DNA of 64,000 nucleotides from CAVQGM01 sp963712065 (GTDB lineage: Bacteria; Actinomycetota; Acidimicrobiia; Acidimicrobiales; Acidimicrobilacustridaceae): NCBI GenBank assembly GCA_963712065.1, contig CAVQGM010000002.1:1-64000 (forward strand), written 5' to 3'. The notes under the pieces were generated by a model. It ran no database searches. It was not told the DNA's origin and saw nothing but the letters and a program-made list of their open reading frames with translations. Positions 53,333 through 61,302 of the stretch are shown in pieces. Both the position numbers and the translations under genes were made by a program. The number at the start of each line of letters is the position of its first letter. Position 1 is the stretch's first letter.

Positions 53333-55057
53333 TCACGATCCGGTGGGGATCGACAACAACTGATCAGCGCGGGCCGCGAAGGTGACCATCCCTGTCGCGG
53401 TCGCATGGTCGCGCAATGCCTCAGCCCAGCGCCGTGTCTCTGCCGGTTGAGATCGGGCGGTGAGACACGCGAGCGATTCGAGCACCCAGGCCACCGGCCA
53501 GTGGAACGCATATCCCTGTCCAGTGGTGCGCCGGGCGTGACCGAGCGCGAGTGTGAGCCGGTCGATCGCTGCATGCTGGTCGCCACCGGCCGCGTCGGCG
53601 AGTGCAAGCGCACGCTGGGCCAACGCCCGTTGATACGACATGCCCGTCGCCGTCGCCATGCCATCGGCTTGGATCGCCGTGGCCACCGCTCGGTCGAGGT
53701 CACCGGCACGCACGTCGAGCTCCGCGAGCATCGCCATCGGCCACGGTTTCATCACCAAGATCGAGGCGCACGCGTCGACGGCCCGCTCAGCGTGTGGGCG
53801 AGCCATGTCGTAGCGCCCGGCCAGGAGATCGACGTGGGCGGCGTAGGCGTACGCGTAGGTGAGGCGGATCGGGTCGGCGCTGCGGTCGGCCTGATCCATC
53901 GCCTCGATGGCATGGGCCCGGGCCCGTTCGTCCTGGCCGGTGTCCGCCGCGATCGCACTCAGGAAGGCATGGTTGAGAGCGAGGGCACCGGTGTCGTCCG
54001 ATCTCGGCAATCCGGACGTCGCATACTCCAGCGCCGCCGGATAGTCGCCCCGCATGAGCTCGCTGCCGGCCAGGATGCCAAAGGCGATCGCTTCGAAGGC
54101 CGATGCGCCGGCTTCGACCGCGAGGTGCCGAGCCTCCGCGGTCACGGTGGCGGCCTCGTCCCAGCTGCGCACCGCCATGTTGAGCATGCCGGCCAGGTAG
54201 ACCCTGCCCGTGATCCGCAGGATGAGGTCGCCGGACGCATCAGACAGAACGACCGTGCTCCGGCCCATGTCGAGCGCGTAGTCGATCGACCCGGCCAGGA
54301 ACGACTGCCACGCCACGTTCAACCGAGCGCAGATCTCGTCGTAGCTCGGCTGCGACTCTGCACCGGTTCGGTGGCTTGCGAGGTGCGCAGCGGCGAAGAC
54401 TGCCGGGCCAGGCTCGGTGTTGAGCTCGGCACGCAGGAACAAGGCGCACCGATCGAACTGGCGCTGCGCTGCATCGGGCTCGCCACCCAACACGAGCGCC
54501 CGGATCAACAGCGCGTGATGGCCTTCGTCGAAGGGCTCGGTGGTGACGAGCTCGTTGGCGATCTGGACGGCGAGTTCGTAGTCGCCTCGGGCGAGGGCAT
54601 CGAGCGCGAGCTCACGCCGACGCGACGAGAGTCGGCGACGTAGCCGCTGCCGCTCGCCCGACAGCCAGAGCTCGAAGACCGGGCTGTCGGCGAAGCTGAG
54701 ACCGGCGAGCAGCTCACGCCCAACCGTGCCGGCGAGCACCGTGGCGACATCGCCCTCGTCGACGAGCACGCTGTCGACCACGAGGTCGGCACGATCGAGC
54801 CGGATCGCATCGCCCTTGAGGGCGTCGGGCCGATCGAGCAGCCGGCGCAGGGCGGCCAGGTTCCAACGCAGCGCCCCCAGCGGGTCGGCCGCCTCACCGA
54901 AGAGCAGCTCGGCGAGCTCAGACCGCGGATGCGCGGCCTCTGACGCGGCGAGGTAGGCGAGCAGGCCCCAGGCCTTGGCGCCCTTGGGAGCGGCGGCCTC
55001 GACGCCGTCGACGAACACGTGGGGTCGCCCGAGCAATCGGACCGAGACCCGAGACAT
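53333..55057 (-). CDS. BTAD-domain (SARP-like) transcriptional regulator
   Basis: 574 residues. N-terminal winged-helix of the OmpR/SARP kind (VSVRLLGRPHVFVDG, KAWGLLAYLAASEAAHPRSE), BTAD TPR region (ALDALARGDYELAVQIANELV, EPFDEGHHALLIRALVL), then ~330 residues of TPR-like helical repeats without an NB-ARC ATPase. Such proteins activate nearby pathways. It is divergent from the DUF4242 gene, its most likely target, with a 90-bp gap. Confidence 0.88.
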   Translation of the reverse strand: MSRVSVRLLGRPHVFVDGVEAAAPKGAKAWGLLAYLAASEAAHPRSELAELLFGEAADPLGALRWNLAALRRLLDRPDALKGDAIRLDRADLVVDSVLVDEGDVATVLAGTVGRELLAGLSFADSPVFELWLSGERQRLRRRLSSRRRELALDALARGDYELAVQIANELVTTEPFDEGHHALLIRALVLGGEPDAAQRQFDRCALFLRAELNTEPGPAVFAAAHLASHRTGAESQPSYDEICARLNVAWQSFLAGSIDYALDMGRSTVVLSDASGDLILRITGRVYLAGMLNMAVRSWDEAATVTAEARHLAVEAGASAFEAIAFGILAGSELMRGDYPAALEYATSGLPRSDDTGALALNHAFLSAIAADTGQDERARAHAIEAMDQADRSADPIRLTYAYAYAAHVDLLAGRYDMARPHAERAVDACASILVMKPWPMAMLAELDVRAGDLDRAVATAIQADGMATATGMSYQRALAQRALALADAAGGDQHAAIDRLTLALGHARRTTGQGYAFHWPVAWVLESLACLTARSQPAETRRWAEALRDHATATGMVTFAARADQLLSIPTGS

Positions 55058-55146
55058 GTCGAGCAGTCTCCCAGATCCGTCACACGGAGGTTCACACGCA
55101 TCGACGTCAGGGTCGCCACACCACCAACCACGAGAAGGAGCACATC

Positions 55147-55425
55147 ATGCCGAAGTACGTGATCGAGCGGGCGATCCCTGGCGCGGGGACGCTCTCCGCC
55201 GACGAACTGTGTGGCATCAGCCAGAAGTCGAACGGCGTCCTTTCCACCATGGCCGGGCGCGCCCAGTGGGTCCAGAGCTATGTCACCGACGACAAGATCT
55301 ACTGCGTCTACATCGCCGACGACCCCGATGCGGTGCGTGAGCACGCCGTCAGCGGCGGCTTTCCCGCCGATGTGGTCACCGAGGTCCATGCCGTGATCGA
55401 CCCGACGACAGGCGAGGGTTCCTGA
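55147..55425 (+). CDS. DUF4242 family protein (nickel-binding SCO4226-like)
   Basis: 92 residues, MPKYVIERAIPGAGTLSADE, with the ferredoxin-like fold (GVLSTMAGRAQWVQSYVTDD, YCVYIADDPDAVREHA). A Streptomyces relative binds nickel; function otherwise unknown. A strong SD (AAGGAG) lies 7 nt before the ATG, in contrast to the many leaderless genes here. Divergent from the BTAD regulator, which probably controls it. Confidence 0.9.
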   Translation: MPKYVIERAIPGAGTLSADELCGISQKSNGVLSTMAGRAQWVQSYVTDDKIYCVYIADDPDAVREHAVSGGFPADVVTEVHAVIDPTTGEGS

Positions 55426-55495
55426 CGCACGGCCCGTCCGCCGGTCCGCACCCCGCCGATCGGAAACCAGAGCCGAGCAACACCGGCGTCGCCCG

Positions 55496-55501
55496 TAGGG
55501 T
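55496..55501 (+). promoter_or_regulatory. -10 box (TAGGGT) of the hisA-like gene
   Basis: TAGGGT followed by 7 nt and the GTG at 55509. This decides between GTG 55509 and an in-frame GTG at 55500 that overlaps the box itself. Confidence 0.5.
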
Positions 55502-55508
55502 GCTGCCT

Positions 55509-56267
55509 GTGAGCTTCACGCTGCTGCCGGCGGTCGACGTGGCCGGCGGCCGGGCCGTCCGGCTGGTGCGGGGCGAGATCGGCACCGAAACCACCCACGG
55601 CTCGGCACGAGACGCGGCACTCGCGTGGCAGGCCGGCGGCGCCACGTGGATCCACCTGGTGGATCTCGACGCCGCTTTCGGCCGCGACCCGAACACGGAG
55701 GTGCTCGCGGCCGTGATCGGCGAACTGGACATCGACGTGGAGCTGTCGGCGGGCATCTGCGACGACGCCTCCCTGGCATGGGCGCTGTCGACCGGTTGCA
55801 CGCGCGTCATCCTCAGCACGGCTGCGCTCGGTGATCTGCCGTGGTGCGCACGGGTGTTAGCGGCCCACGGCGAGCGCATCGCAGTCGGCCTCGACGTGCA
55901 CGTGACCGAGGACGCCAACGGCGCGGTGACCCACCGCCTGGCGGCCCGCGGCGCGGCTCGTGACGTGGGCGAGCTCTGGACGACCCTTGCCCGGCTCACC
56001 GACGATGGCTGTGGCCGCTTCGTCGTCACCGACGTGAACCGGGACGGCATGATGGCCGGCCCCAACGTCGGGCTCTACCGGGCGGTCACCCACGCGACCG
56101 ACGCCGCGGTGATCGCGTCGGGCGGCATCGCTGCCATCGCCGATCTGATCGCCCTGACCGAGCTCGCCGCGGGAACCAGCCTGGAGGGGGCGATCGTGGG
56201 CCAGGCCCTCTACGCCGGGAGGTTCACCCTGCCCGAGGCGCTCGACGCCGTGCGGCGCGCCGGATGA
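55509..56267 (+). CDS. HisA/PriA-like phosphoribosyl isomerase
   Basis: 252 residues, (beta-alpha)8 barrel. LLPAVDVAGGRAVRLV carries the catalytic base Asp10, IHLVDLDAAFG and VTDVNRDGMMAGPN the acid region, and the phosphate site is near the end (IASGGIA, GAIVGQALYAG). Actinobacterial PriA serves both His and Trp synthesis. Here the PriA-typical SGGIRDD reads SAGICDD, and the loop-5 ARGW reads ARGA, so residues used for substrate binding in PriA are changed. No other his genes flank it. Either a narrowed HisA or a paralogue. Confidence 0.85.
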   Translation: MSFTLLPAVDVAGGRAVRLVRGEIGTETTHGSARDAALAWQAGGATWIHLVDLDAAFGRDPNTEVLAAVIGELDIDVELSAGICDDASLAWALSTGCTRVILSTAALGDLPWCARVLAAHGERIAVGLDVHVTEDANGAVTHRLAARGAARDVGELWTTLARLTDDGCGRFVVTDVNRDGMMAGPNVGLYRAVTHATDAAVIASGGIAAIADLIALTELAAGTSLEGAIVGQALYAGRFTLPEALDAVRRAG

Positions 56268-56918
56268 CTAGGCGCTGAGGACGAGGTCGAAGCGCTCCGG
56301 CGGCATCATCGAGCCGAAGTAGTGGTCCTCGGCCACCGACCAGCGAGCCTCCCAGTCGGCCCGGTAGGCATCGCCCTCCCGTTCGCGAAGACGAGCACTG
56401 CGCAGCTCGAGCGGAACGTCGACCAGCACCCGGAGATCGAGTAGGTCGTGCAGCTCCGGCCGACAGCTGTAGGCGCCTTCGAGCACGACCACGCGAGCGA
56501 CCTGCGTGACCACCGGGATCTCCGCCAGCGGCACGACGTCGGCGTCCCAGTCGTCCGCGTCCCAGTCGAACGGGCGCCATTCGGCGACGCCGTCGTCGCG
56601 TAGCTGTTCGAGCACGCGGCGCTGCCGACGCCAGTCGATGACGAGGTCGGCCTTGTCGGCAGCCGTCCGGCGGTCCCACGTGTCGGCACTGCCCCCGGAG
56701 TAGAACAGGTCGCCTTCGATCACGGTCACCGTGACTTCACGGTCGCCCGACCCGATCAGGTCAGACGCGAGTGTCGCCGCCAAGGTTGACTTCCCGGCCC
56801 CGCTGCGACCGTCGATCCCGACGAACACCGGGTTGTGGCCAGCCTCAAGGAGTGCGTGGAGCCGAGCGATCAGCTCGGCCGCCGACCCGTTCGCCTCGGC
56901 ACCCATGGCGCCCATCAT
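56268..56918 (-). CDS. Uridine-kinase-like P-loop kinase
   Basis: 216 residues. Walker A VFVGIDGRSGAGKSTLAA at about residues 31-48, VIEGDLFYSGG for the acceptor-binding region, VVVLEGAYSCRPEL as Walker-B-like strand, and LRSARLREREGD as lid. Resembles uridine/phosphoribulokinase-type NTPases used as salvage or small-molecule kinases. Several Met codons at the start (MMGAMGAE) leave the exact start open. Convergent with hisA, no gap. Confidence 0.85.
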   Translation of the reverse strand: MMGAMGAEANGSAAELIARLHALLEAGHNPVFVGIDGRSGAGKSTLAATLASDLIGSGDREVTVTVIEGDLFYSGGSADTWDRRTAADKADLVIDWRRQRRVLEQLRDDGVAEWRPFDWDADDWDADVVPLAEIPVVTQVARVVVLEGAYSCRPELHDLLDLRVLVDVPLELRSARLREREGDAYRADWEARWSVAEDHYFGSMMPPERFDLVLSA

Positions 56919-56966
56919 GGCTTGAACGGACTCGTTCCCGGCGAGGCGGGGTTATCTTGCAGTCCC

Positions 56967-57039
56967 GGGCCGCTAGCTCATCCGGTAGAGCAGGGGACTT
57001 TTAATCCCAAGGTGCTGGGTTCGAGACCCAGGCGGCCCA
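56967..57039 (+). tRNA. tRNA-Lys (anticodon TTT)
   Basis: 73 nt. The 7-bp acceptor stem GGGCCGC/GCGGCCC is perfect, the D arm has AGCTCATCCGGTAGAGC, the anticodon loop CTTTTAA gives TTT, and the T arm is CTGGG-TTCGAGA-CCCAG. Discriminator A; CCA is not encoded. One mismatch (G-A) at the top of the anticodon stem, position 27-43. Confidence 0.95.
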
Positions 57040-57071
57040 CGACCCGACGACATCGGCAACGAGTCGGCCAC

Positions 57072-57077
57072 TACCGT
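57072..57077 (+). promoter_or_regulatory. -10 box (TACCGT) of the lipoprotein gene
   Basis: TACCGT, then 7 nt, then GTG 57085; leaderless geometry. It supports the GTG as the start of the lipoprotein signal peptide. Confidence 0.5.
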
Positions 57078-57084
57078 CGCACGC

Positions 57085-57694
57085 GTGCGTCGTGTCGTCA
57101 TCGCCGTGGTCGCTCTCGCTCTCGCGCTGGGCGCGTGCAGCAGCGACGACGATCGTCCGCAGCCGACGGTCACCACCACCGACCGCCCGAGCGGCACCAC
57201 CACGGCCGTGCCCGACACCACGGTGGTGCGCGTGCCCGCGCTTGTCGGCCGAGTCGACGGTGAGCACGGTGGGCCTCGACGACGTGTTCTTCGGCATGAC
57301 GCTCGACGAGGCGCAGAACGCGGCCGGCTACGACTTCACCGTGGTCGGGTCGTCGTCGAGCCCCTGCTTCACGGCCACGCCCGACGGCGGCCCCGAAGGC
57401 GTGTCGTTCACCTTCGTCGACGGTCGGGTGGAACGTGTCGACGTGACGGGCGGGCCGATCTCGACCCGGTCCGGCGCGCGGGTCGGCTCGACGGCGGCCG
57501 ACGTGCAGGCGCTCTACGGCGAGCGCATCGAGCTGCGGCCGCGCAACGACGGCCAGCCCGGAGGGCTGCTGGTGTTCGTGCCCGCCGACGCCGAGGACGC
57601 GCAGTTCCGGCTGGTGTTCGTCACCGACGGGGCCACCATCACCGCGTTCCGGGCCGGACGCCTGCCGGTGATCGAACGCGACCAGTCCTGCTGA
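57085..57694 (+). CDS. Putative lipoprotein (frameshifted)
   Basis: About 202 residues. GTG start, signal peptide VVIAVVALALALGAC with lipobox ALGAC, a Thr-rich linker (TTDRPSGTTTAVPDTT), then a domain GLDDVFFGMTLDEAQNAAGY that looks like the small extracellular domains of actinobacterial lipoproteins. A surplus T near 57245 breaks the frame between PAL and SAESTVSTV. 610 nt is 3n+1. Convergent with the USP gene. Family not recognised. Confidence 0.78.
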
Positions 57695-58123
57695 TCAGCT
57701 CTCGTCGGGCAGGTGCACGATGGTGACCGGGCACGGCGAGTAGTGCACCACCTGCTGGCTCACCGAGCCGAGCAGCGCACCCTTGATGCTGCCGTAGCCG
57801 CGCGAGCCCACCACGATCAGGTCAGCCGGGGTGGCGGTGTCGAGCAGGGCGCGCACCGGCGCGTCCTCGACCACCATCGGATCGACCCGGTCGGCCCCCT
57901 CCTCACCCAGCTCGTCGACCAGCGTGGTGTGCAGGCGCTGCGCCACCGCCTTCGAGAGCTCCTCGATGTCGGTCGGTGCCTCGGTGGCAACGATGAGCGG
58001 AGAGAACTCCCACGCCCACACCGCGACGAGGGGCACGCTCCACTGGTTGGCCTCGGCCGCCGCCCAACGCAACGCGTGGCGTGACCCGTCCGACCCGTCC
58101 ACTCCGACGATCACCCGTTCCAT
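57695..58123 (-). CDS. Universal stress protein (UspA family)
   Basis: 142 residues, single USP domain. VIVGVDGSDGSRHALRWAA at the start and the ATP-binding G-x2-G-x9-G-S motif in VVGSRGYGSIKGALLGSVSQ. ATP-binding USPs act in energy or hypoxic stress, and in mycobacteria many are in the DosR regulon. SD AGGAGG 5-6 nt before the ATG. Neighbours at the right end of the window include other stress-type genes. Confidence 0.95.
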   Translation of the reverse strand: MERVIVGVDGSDGSRHALRWAAAEANQWSVPLVAVWAWEFSPLIVATEAPTDIEELSKAVAQRLHTTLVDELGEEGADRVDPMVVEDAPVRALLDTATPADLIVVGSRGYGSIKGALLGSVSQQVVHYSPCPVTIVHLPDES

Positions 58124-58156
58124 GCCCGTCCTCCTAGTGCCCGACTCGTCGGGCGT

Positions 58157-58894
58157 TCATCGCAGCGACAGCCCGCCGTCGACGACGACGACCTGGCCGG
58201 TGAGATAGCCGGCGGCGGCCACGTCGAGCACCACCTCGGCGATGTCGACCGGCTCAGCCGAGCGCCCGAGGGGCGTGCGCGTCGTCATGGTGTCGTGCAA
58301 CGGTCCCCAGTCGGCCGTCCACGGGGTGCGCACCAGTCCGGGCGCCACCGCGTTGACCCGCACCTCGGGCCCGACCACGTTGGCCAGCAGCGCAGTCATG
58401 TGGTTGAGCGCAGCCTTGCTGACCGCGTAGGGGATGGAGCTACCGGTGGGCCTCACGCCGGCCACCGAGGTGACGTTGACGACGGCGCCGTCGCCGGATG
58501 CCTTGAGGTGGGGCATGGCGAGGCGGGTGAGGTTCCACGTGCCCAGCACGTTCACGTCGAGGATGCGCCGGAACACGTCGTCGGTGACCGCGTCGAGGTC
58601 GTGATGCGGGATCACCTGCGTGTAGCCGGCGTTGTTCACCAGCACGTCGAGTCGGCCAGCCCGCTCGACCACCTGGTCGATCAGCGAGCCACACGCGTCC
58701 TCGGACGACACATCGGCCTGCACGTAGTGGGCATCGGGCAGCGACGCGGCGACGGCCTGGCCGGCTTCGACCGACGACGACGAGTTGACGACGACCGTGG
58801 CGCCCTCGGCCGCGAAGGCCCGAGCGCAGGCCTCGCCGATGCCGCTCGACGACCCGGTGACCAGCACCACCTTGTTGTCGAAGCGGGGTTCCAT
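58157..58894 (-). CDS. Short-chain dehydrogenase/reductase
   Basis: 245 residues, MEPRFDNKVVLVTGSSSGIG. Cofactor motif TGSSSGIG, NNAG in VLVNNAGYTQV, catalytic Ser in VNVTSVAGV, and YxxxK in IPYAVSKAALNH. The C-terminus GYLTGQVVVVDGGLSLR is typical for classical SDRs. A TACGCT box 9 nt upstream supports this ATG over the longer frame. Substrate unknown. Confidence 0.92.
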   Translation of the reverse strand: MEPRFDNKVVLVTGSSSGIGEACARAFAAEGATVVVNSSSSVEAGQAVAASLPDAHYVQADVSSEDACGSLIDQVVERAGRLDVLVNNAGYTQVIPHHDLDAVTDDVFRRILDVNVLGTWNLTRLAMPHLKASGDGAVVNVTSVAGVRPTGSSIPYAVSKAALNHMTALLANVVGPEVRVNAVAPGLVRTPWTADWGPLHDTMTTRTPLGRSAEPVDIAEVVLDVAAAGYLTGQVVVVDGGLSLR

Positions 58895-58922
58895 GCGAGG
58901 CGGAGCGTAGTGCGCGGCGGAA

Positions 58923-59687
58923 TCAGCCCGCCGACGACTGCGCGCTCGACCCTGCTCCGGCGACGGCCTGGCCCGTGCGGGCCGCCTCGAGCAACCCCGT
59001 CCACTGATCGACCGTGAGCTCGCCGGCAACACGCTGGACGACGTTGCCGTCGGCGCCGACCACCACGAAGTAGGGGAACGACGCCAGACCGTAGGCCTGG
59101 GCTGCGGTCTGCTCGTCGTCGTCGAGCATCGTCGGGATGGGCCAGTCCTCCTTGCGCAGCCAAGCGCCGGGCGGATAGTTGGGCTTACCCGAATCGGTGC
59201 CGGTCGTCACCGCGTAGAGCTCGACGTCGCTCGGCAGGCCGTTGTCCTCGAGCCACTCGACCAGGCGGGGCACCTCGGCCTGGCAGTGGGGGCACCAGTG
59301 GGCGAGGAACATGACGATCTTGGGCGAGCCGTCGTCGGAGATGGTGACCGTCGACCCGTCGAACGATTGGCCGACCAGCCCAGGAGCGGGCTCGCCGATC
59401 GCCGGGTCGGCACCCGAGCTCGGCATGGGGGTCAGGGGCGTGCCGGAGACCTCGACGGGCCCGTTGCTCTGGTTGCCCGACGGCACGACGGTGCCGCCGG
59501 ACGCCGACTCTCCTCCACCCTCGGCGTCGCCAGAGCCGCTGACGGCGATGGCGACCACCGCGGCGAGGGCCACGACCACCACCACGGCCCCGATGATCCA
59601 CCACATGCGAGCATTGCCGGCCGAGGCGGCCTTGGCCTGCCGGACGCGCTCAGACGAGAGCGTGGTCTTCTTCGGTCGATTCGACAC
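58923..59687 (-). CDS. Membrane-anchored thioredoxin-like (TlpA/DsbE) protein
   Basis: 254 residues. One N-terminal transmembrane helix (WWIIGAVVVVVALAAVVAIA), a Gly/Ser linker, then an extracytoplasmic thioredoxin fold with active site HWCPHC in IVMFLAHWCPHCQAEVPRLV and cis-Pro in ASFPYFVVV. Works outside the membrane as an oxidase or reductase of thiols. Overlaps the DsbB-like gene by 38 nt, so the two make one oxidative folding unit. Confidence 0.93.
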   Translation of the reverse strand: MSNRPKKTTLSSERVRQAKAASAGNARMWWIIGAVVVVVALAAVVAIAVSGSGDAEGGGESASGGTVVPSGNQSNGPVEVSGTPLTPMPSSGADPAIGEPAPGLVGQSFDGSTVTISDDGSPKIVMFLAHWCPHCQAEVPRLVEWLEDNGLPSDVELYAVTTGTDSGKPNYPPGAWLRKEDWPIPTMLDDDEQTAAQAYGLASFPYFVVVGADGNVVQRVAGELTVDQWTGLLEAARTGQAVAGAGSSAQSSAG

Positions 59688-60240
59688 TTGTGGCCTCCTG
59701 GGGGGCGGGGCGGGCCAGCACCATCATGGTGATGACGAACAAGAACGCAGACAGCGCCATGAACGGGATCGACACGAAGCCGAACTCCCAGACGTGGCGG
59801 GCGGTGCACGGCGCGTCGGCCGTGCAGAACGACGTGCCGCCCTCGGGCGGGAACGCCTGGATCCAGCTGTGATAGCTGCTGATGGCGGCGCCGATCAACG
59901 CCAGCGGCAGGACATACCAACGGACGTCGCGGTCGCCACGCCACGCGGCCACCACCAAGACGACCGCGCTGGAGTACATGAAGATGCGCTGATACCAGCA
60001 GAGCGTGCAGGGCACGAAGTTGGCGATCTCGGAGAAGTAGAGGCTGCCGAGGGTGGCAGTGACGGCGACGACCGCGGCCAACACGACCGATGCTCGCCCG
60101 AGGTCGACGCGCAGCGCGTCGAGCGCTGGCGAGCCACCCGATGCCATCCTGACGACGGCGGCGACCACCACCACGGCCACCGCGGCAAGGCAGCAGAGGG
60201 CGAGCAACGCGAAGAAGAACGAGGCGGTCGAGACGCTCAT
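59650..60240 (-). CDS. DsbB/BdbC-type disulfide-bond formation protein
   Basis: 196 residues with about five membrane spans. The quinone-proximal CxxC is in NFVPCTLCWYQRIFMYS, and a second Cys pair is in FCTADAPCTARHVWEFGF, as in DsbB. It passes electrons from the thioredoxin-like partner to the quinone pool. A TAAGCT box lies 10 nt before the ATG. A structured GC-rich segment is found 60-140 nt upstream. Confidence 0.92.
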   Translation of the reverse strand: MSVSTASFFFALLALCCLAAVAVVVVAAVVRMASGGSPALDALRVDLGRASVVLAAVVAVTATLGSLYFSEIANFVPCTLCWYQRIFMYSSAVVLVVAAWRGDRDVRWYVLPLALIGAAISSYHSWIQAFPPEGGTSFCTADAPCTARHVWEFGFVSIPFMALSAFLFVITMMVLARPAPQEATSVESTEEDHALV

Positions 60241-60300
60241 GGGCCTACGAAGCTTAGGAGAGGGTCCGCCGAGTCGACTCGCGGGGCCTTCGCCGGGCGT

Positions 60301-60382
60301 GCACCAGGAAGGGCAGGCGTCCCGCCCAGAGCCATGCGCCAGCTCTGATCGGGGGCCGAGGGGAAAGGGGCCTTCCTGGTGC
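60301..60382. other. Nested inverted repeats, possible structured RNA
   Basis: Outer arms GCACCAGGAAGG (60301-60312) and CCTTCCTGGTGC (60371-60382) are perfect complements. Inside, CAGAGC (60327-60332) pairs with GCTCTG (60342-60347), extended by CCCG/CGGG. It sits in the 256-bp gap between two minus-strand genes, ahead of dsbB. Nothing else was seen in this gap. Confidence 0.5.
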
Positions 60383-60496
60383 TCGCCTCGGCAGTGCCGT
60401 CAGTAGAACCGGCTGGATTGACCAGGCCCGGTCGCCCCGACGACCAGAGGATGAACAGCGGGCGAAGCCTCGGTGACCCGGCGATCGGCGCGGACC

Positions 60497-61105
60497 TCAG
60501 TACTCGAGGCTGACGTCGATGACCGGCGGGTAAGGGTCGACGTCGCGCACCGCGCCGACGGCCCGCACCGACGCCATCTCGGCGACGGTCTTGTCGATCG
60601 GCACGTTGGTGCGCAGGGTGATGTGCAGATCGGTGCCCACCCGACGCACGTGGGCCTCGGCCAGGCTGGCATCGACCCCGTGATGCTCGAGCACCGCACG
60701 GAACGAGCGCCGAGCCGCGTCGGCGTGCCGACGGAGGGGGGCCATCGCCGCATCGGTGATCGCCTGGTCGAGCCCGTCGGTTCCCTCCTGCACCACTGCG
60801 GCCCAATCGGCATACGGGGTGGCGGAGACGTCACCGGCGACGACCAGCGGGATGTAGCGCCGCAGCGCGCACCGCACGCCGTCTTCGCCTGCGACCGGCT
60901 CGCCGCCCGCCTCTCGACGGATCACGACGGCCACGTCGACGTGCTCGTGGTCGAGCGGGCAGGTCTCGTCGTCGACCAGGCCCTTGCAGGGGAACGGAGC
61001 GGCCCCGGCGTCATGGCACCGAGCCACCTCATAGCCGGATTCGGCCAGCTGGGCGGCCGCTGCGTCACCGGCGCCCCGCTCGCCTTCGAGTACCAGAACA
61101 CGCAT
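60497..61105 (-). CDS. Hypothetical protein with receiver-like N-terminus
   Basis: 202 residues. The first ~30 (MRVLVLEGERGAGDAAAAQL) resemble the start of a response-regulator fold, but the phosphoacceptor Asp is not evident. A Cys/His cluster FPCKGLVDDETCPLDHEHVD follows, and the C-terminal part (VRRVGTDLHITLRTNVPIDK) looks like a small alpha-beta domain. Not recognised. SD GGGGGAG before the ATG. Divergent from the multicopper oxidase, with a DosR-like box between them. Confidence 0.75.
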   Translation of the reverse strand: MRVLVLEGERGAGDAAAAQLAESGYEVARCHDAGAAPFPCKGLVDDETCPLDHEHVDVAVVIRREAGGEPVAGEDGVRCALRRYIPLVVAGDVSATPYADWAAVVQEGTDGLDQAITDAAMAPLRRHADAARRSFRAVLEHHGVDASLAEAHVRRVGTDLHITLRTNVPIDKTVAEMASVRAVGAVRDVDPYPPVIDVSLEY

Positions 61106-61209
61106 GGCGCTCCCCCTTGCAGATCGTCGTCCCAGGTCGTCTAACCGAGATCACCTGCATGGTCGGCGCTTGGCCACCGCCCAGGCAGAGCAGCCGGTCA
61201 CCGCGAGGT

Positions 61210-61223
61210 GGGACCAAAGACCC
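61210..61223. promoter_or_regulatory. DosR/DevR-like box
   Basis: GGGACCAAAGACCC, matching 12 of 14 core positions of the DosR palindrome GGGACTWWAGTCCC. It lies between the divergent 60497-61105 gene and the multicopper oxidase gene, about 80-110 bp from each start. Confidence 0.45.
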
Positions 61224-61302
61224 TGCTTTAGGTGCCGCGGTGCTCTGACCGGGCGCAGGGACGCCGGGTCGAATGACACGAACCGCCCAAGGAAGGAACC
61301 AG

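Noticed and set aside
5154..57694. Programmed frameshifting as an explanation for the broken frames
   Set aside because: No common slippery heptamer or downstream structure is seen, and the sites fall in unrelated housekeeping and regulatory genes. Error is simpler.
60301..60382. Assignment of the structured element to a known riboswitch
   Set aside because: No core motif of c-di-GMP, cobalamin, SAM, TPP or ydaO-type riboswitches was recognised in either strand.
60237..60834. Arg/Ser-rich frames in the gap before dsbB
   Set aside because: Composition of out-of-frame GC-rich DNA and overlap with the 60497-61105 gene; no motif, no start signal.
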